Positions 63,697 to 64,000 of a stretch of 64,000 nucleotides of DNA are shown piece by piece (the stretch's first letter is position 1; each line of letters starts with the position of its first letter). The notes under the pieces are model-generated. The model made no database searches, was not told the origin of the DNA, and worked only from the letters and a program-made list of their open reading frames with translations. Both the position numbers and the translations under genes were made by a program. The DNA lies in the NCBI GenBank assembly GCA_025766275.1, contig JAFKAC010000007.1, positions 2,170,001 to 2,234,000 of the forward strand, written 5' to 3'. The stretch comes from Lactarius indigo (lineage: Eukaryota > Basidiomycota > Agaricomycetes > Russulales > Russulaceae).

Positions 63697-64000
63697 CTAT
63701 AAATACGCATCGCGGTTCGTTTTGCGATAATTTACTAAACCCGGCAGCGTTTTATTGCTGCCGCCTCGCCCCATCAGAAAGGCGTGGGTGGTAGTGGGCG
63801 GATGGGAAGATCGAAAGTCGACATTCTTCGCGACGACACCCCCAACGTGTCCGACAGAGGCACCTCGATCCGCTGCCGAAGCGAAGGAGCCAGCGTTGGT
63901 GGGTACTGCGGCGAGTGGATGCAATGCATCGAGAATGCCCTTGGTTGCCCCTGACGCTGACGCGTCGGAGAGGACTTCTCCTCGAGGTTTTTCTGTTGTT
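63697..64000 (-). CDS. Possible C-terminal exon of an unknown gene, cut by the right edge
   Basis: A minus-strand frame is open from the window edge (64000) to a stop at 63697-63699, about 100 codons. It begins TEKPRGEVLSDASASGATKG and is rich in Ala, Gly and Ser. No domain is recognised and no splice context is visible, so it may be chance. Confidence 0.25.
   Translation of the reverse strand, partial: TTEKPRGEVLSDASASGATKGILDALHPLAAVPTNAGSFASAADRGASVGHVGGVVAKNVDFRSSHPPTTTHAFLMGRGGSNKTLPGLVNYRKTNRDAYL

Noticed and set aside
1..64000. A complete biosynthetic gene cluster
   Set aside because: P450s and one hydrolase are present, but no terpene synthase, PKS, NRPS, transporter or transcription factor was recognised.

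Overview
The window looks like nuclear DNA of a filamentous basidiomycete, most likely an Agaricomycete. The evidence is dense P450 genes with 48-65 nt GT-AG introns, a Plavaka-type DNA transposon with a DUF6532 partner gene, a Tad-like APE/RT/RNase H LINE, and chromodomain Ty3 and Ty1/copia elements. No bacterial operons, rRNA or CRISPR were seen, and I recognised no tRNA gene.

Host genes: there are nine cytochrome P450 loci, called A to I here. Eight (A, B, C, E, F, G, H, I) are one paralogous family. In the copies traced fully (B, H), coding exons 2-7 are 178, 315, 91, 104, 573 and 88 nt in both, and the other copies fit the same plan. A (1-709, minus) runs off the left edge. B (3396-5318, minus) appears intact. 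C (6590-13698, minus) is a decayed copy with a LINE inside an exon. E (47867-49797), F (52324-54244), G (55669-57575) and I (60701-62587) are minus and H (58607-60504) is plus; all look intact. D (13910-16102, minus) is a different P450 family with many more introns. An alpha/beta hydrolase (about 50689-52015, plus) lies between E and F. No backbone synthase (terpene, PKS, NRPS) is present, so a pathway cannot be named.

Mobile DNA: between D and E sits one Plavaka-type DNA transposon, 16409-45702. It has imperfect terminal inverted repeats and two divergent genes sharing a 203 bp intergenic region: the transposase (40542-43956, plus) and a DUF6532-like gene (40338 to 16784, minus). Two LTR retrotransposons have inflated it from about 8.06 kb to 29.3 kb. 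(i) A Ty3 chromovirus, 16889-30885, lies in the last exon of the DUF6532 gene; its pol is itself split by a nearly pristine copia element, 19470-25749. (ii) A 7.2 kb LTR element, 32009-39238, on the minus strand lies in an intron of the DUF6532 gene. It encodes a BTB/POZ protein with a retroviral-type zinc knuckle, plus eroded RT/RNase H. LTR divergence orders the insertions: copia 1 substitution in 553 bp, Ty3 2 in 476, BTB element 3 in 437.

Most interesting points: the BTB-CCHC LTR element; Tf1-like self-priming in two LTR elements, each with an 11 nt PBS complementary to a site 34 nt downstream of a TATA-like box; a GGGTTTT frameshift heptamer at the Ty3 gag/pol junction; at least five tiny poly(A)-tail insertions with target-site duplications; and the clear nested chronology of one transposon.

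Limits: family names are from motif recognition and memory. Exon borders were read by eye from GT/AG signals and reading frame; totals were checked for divisibility by three for B and H.
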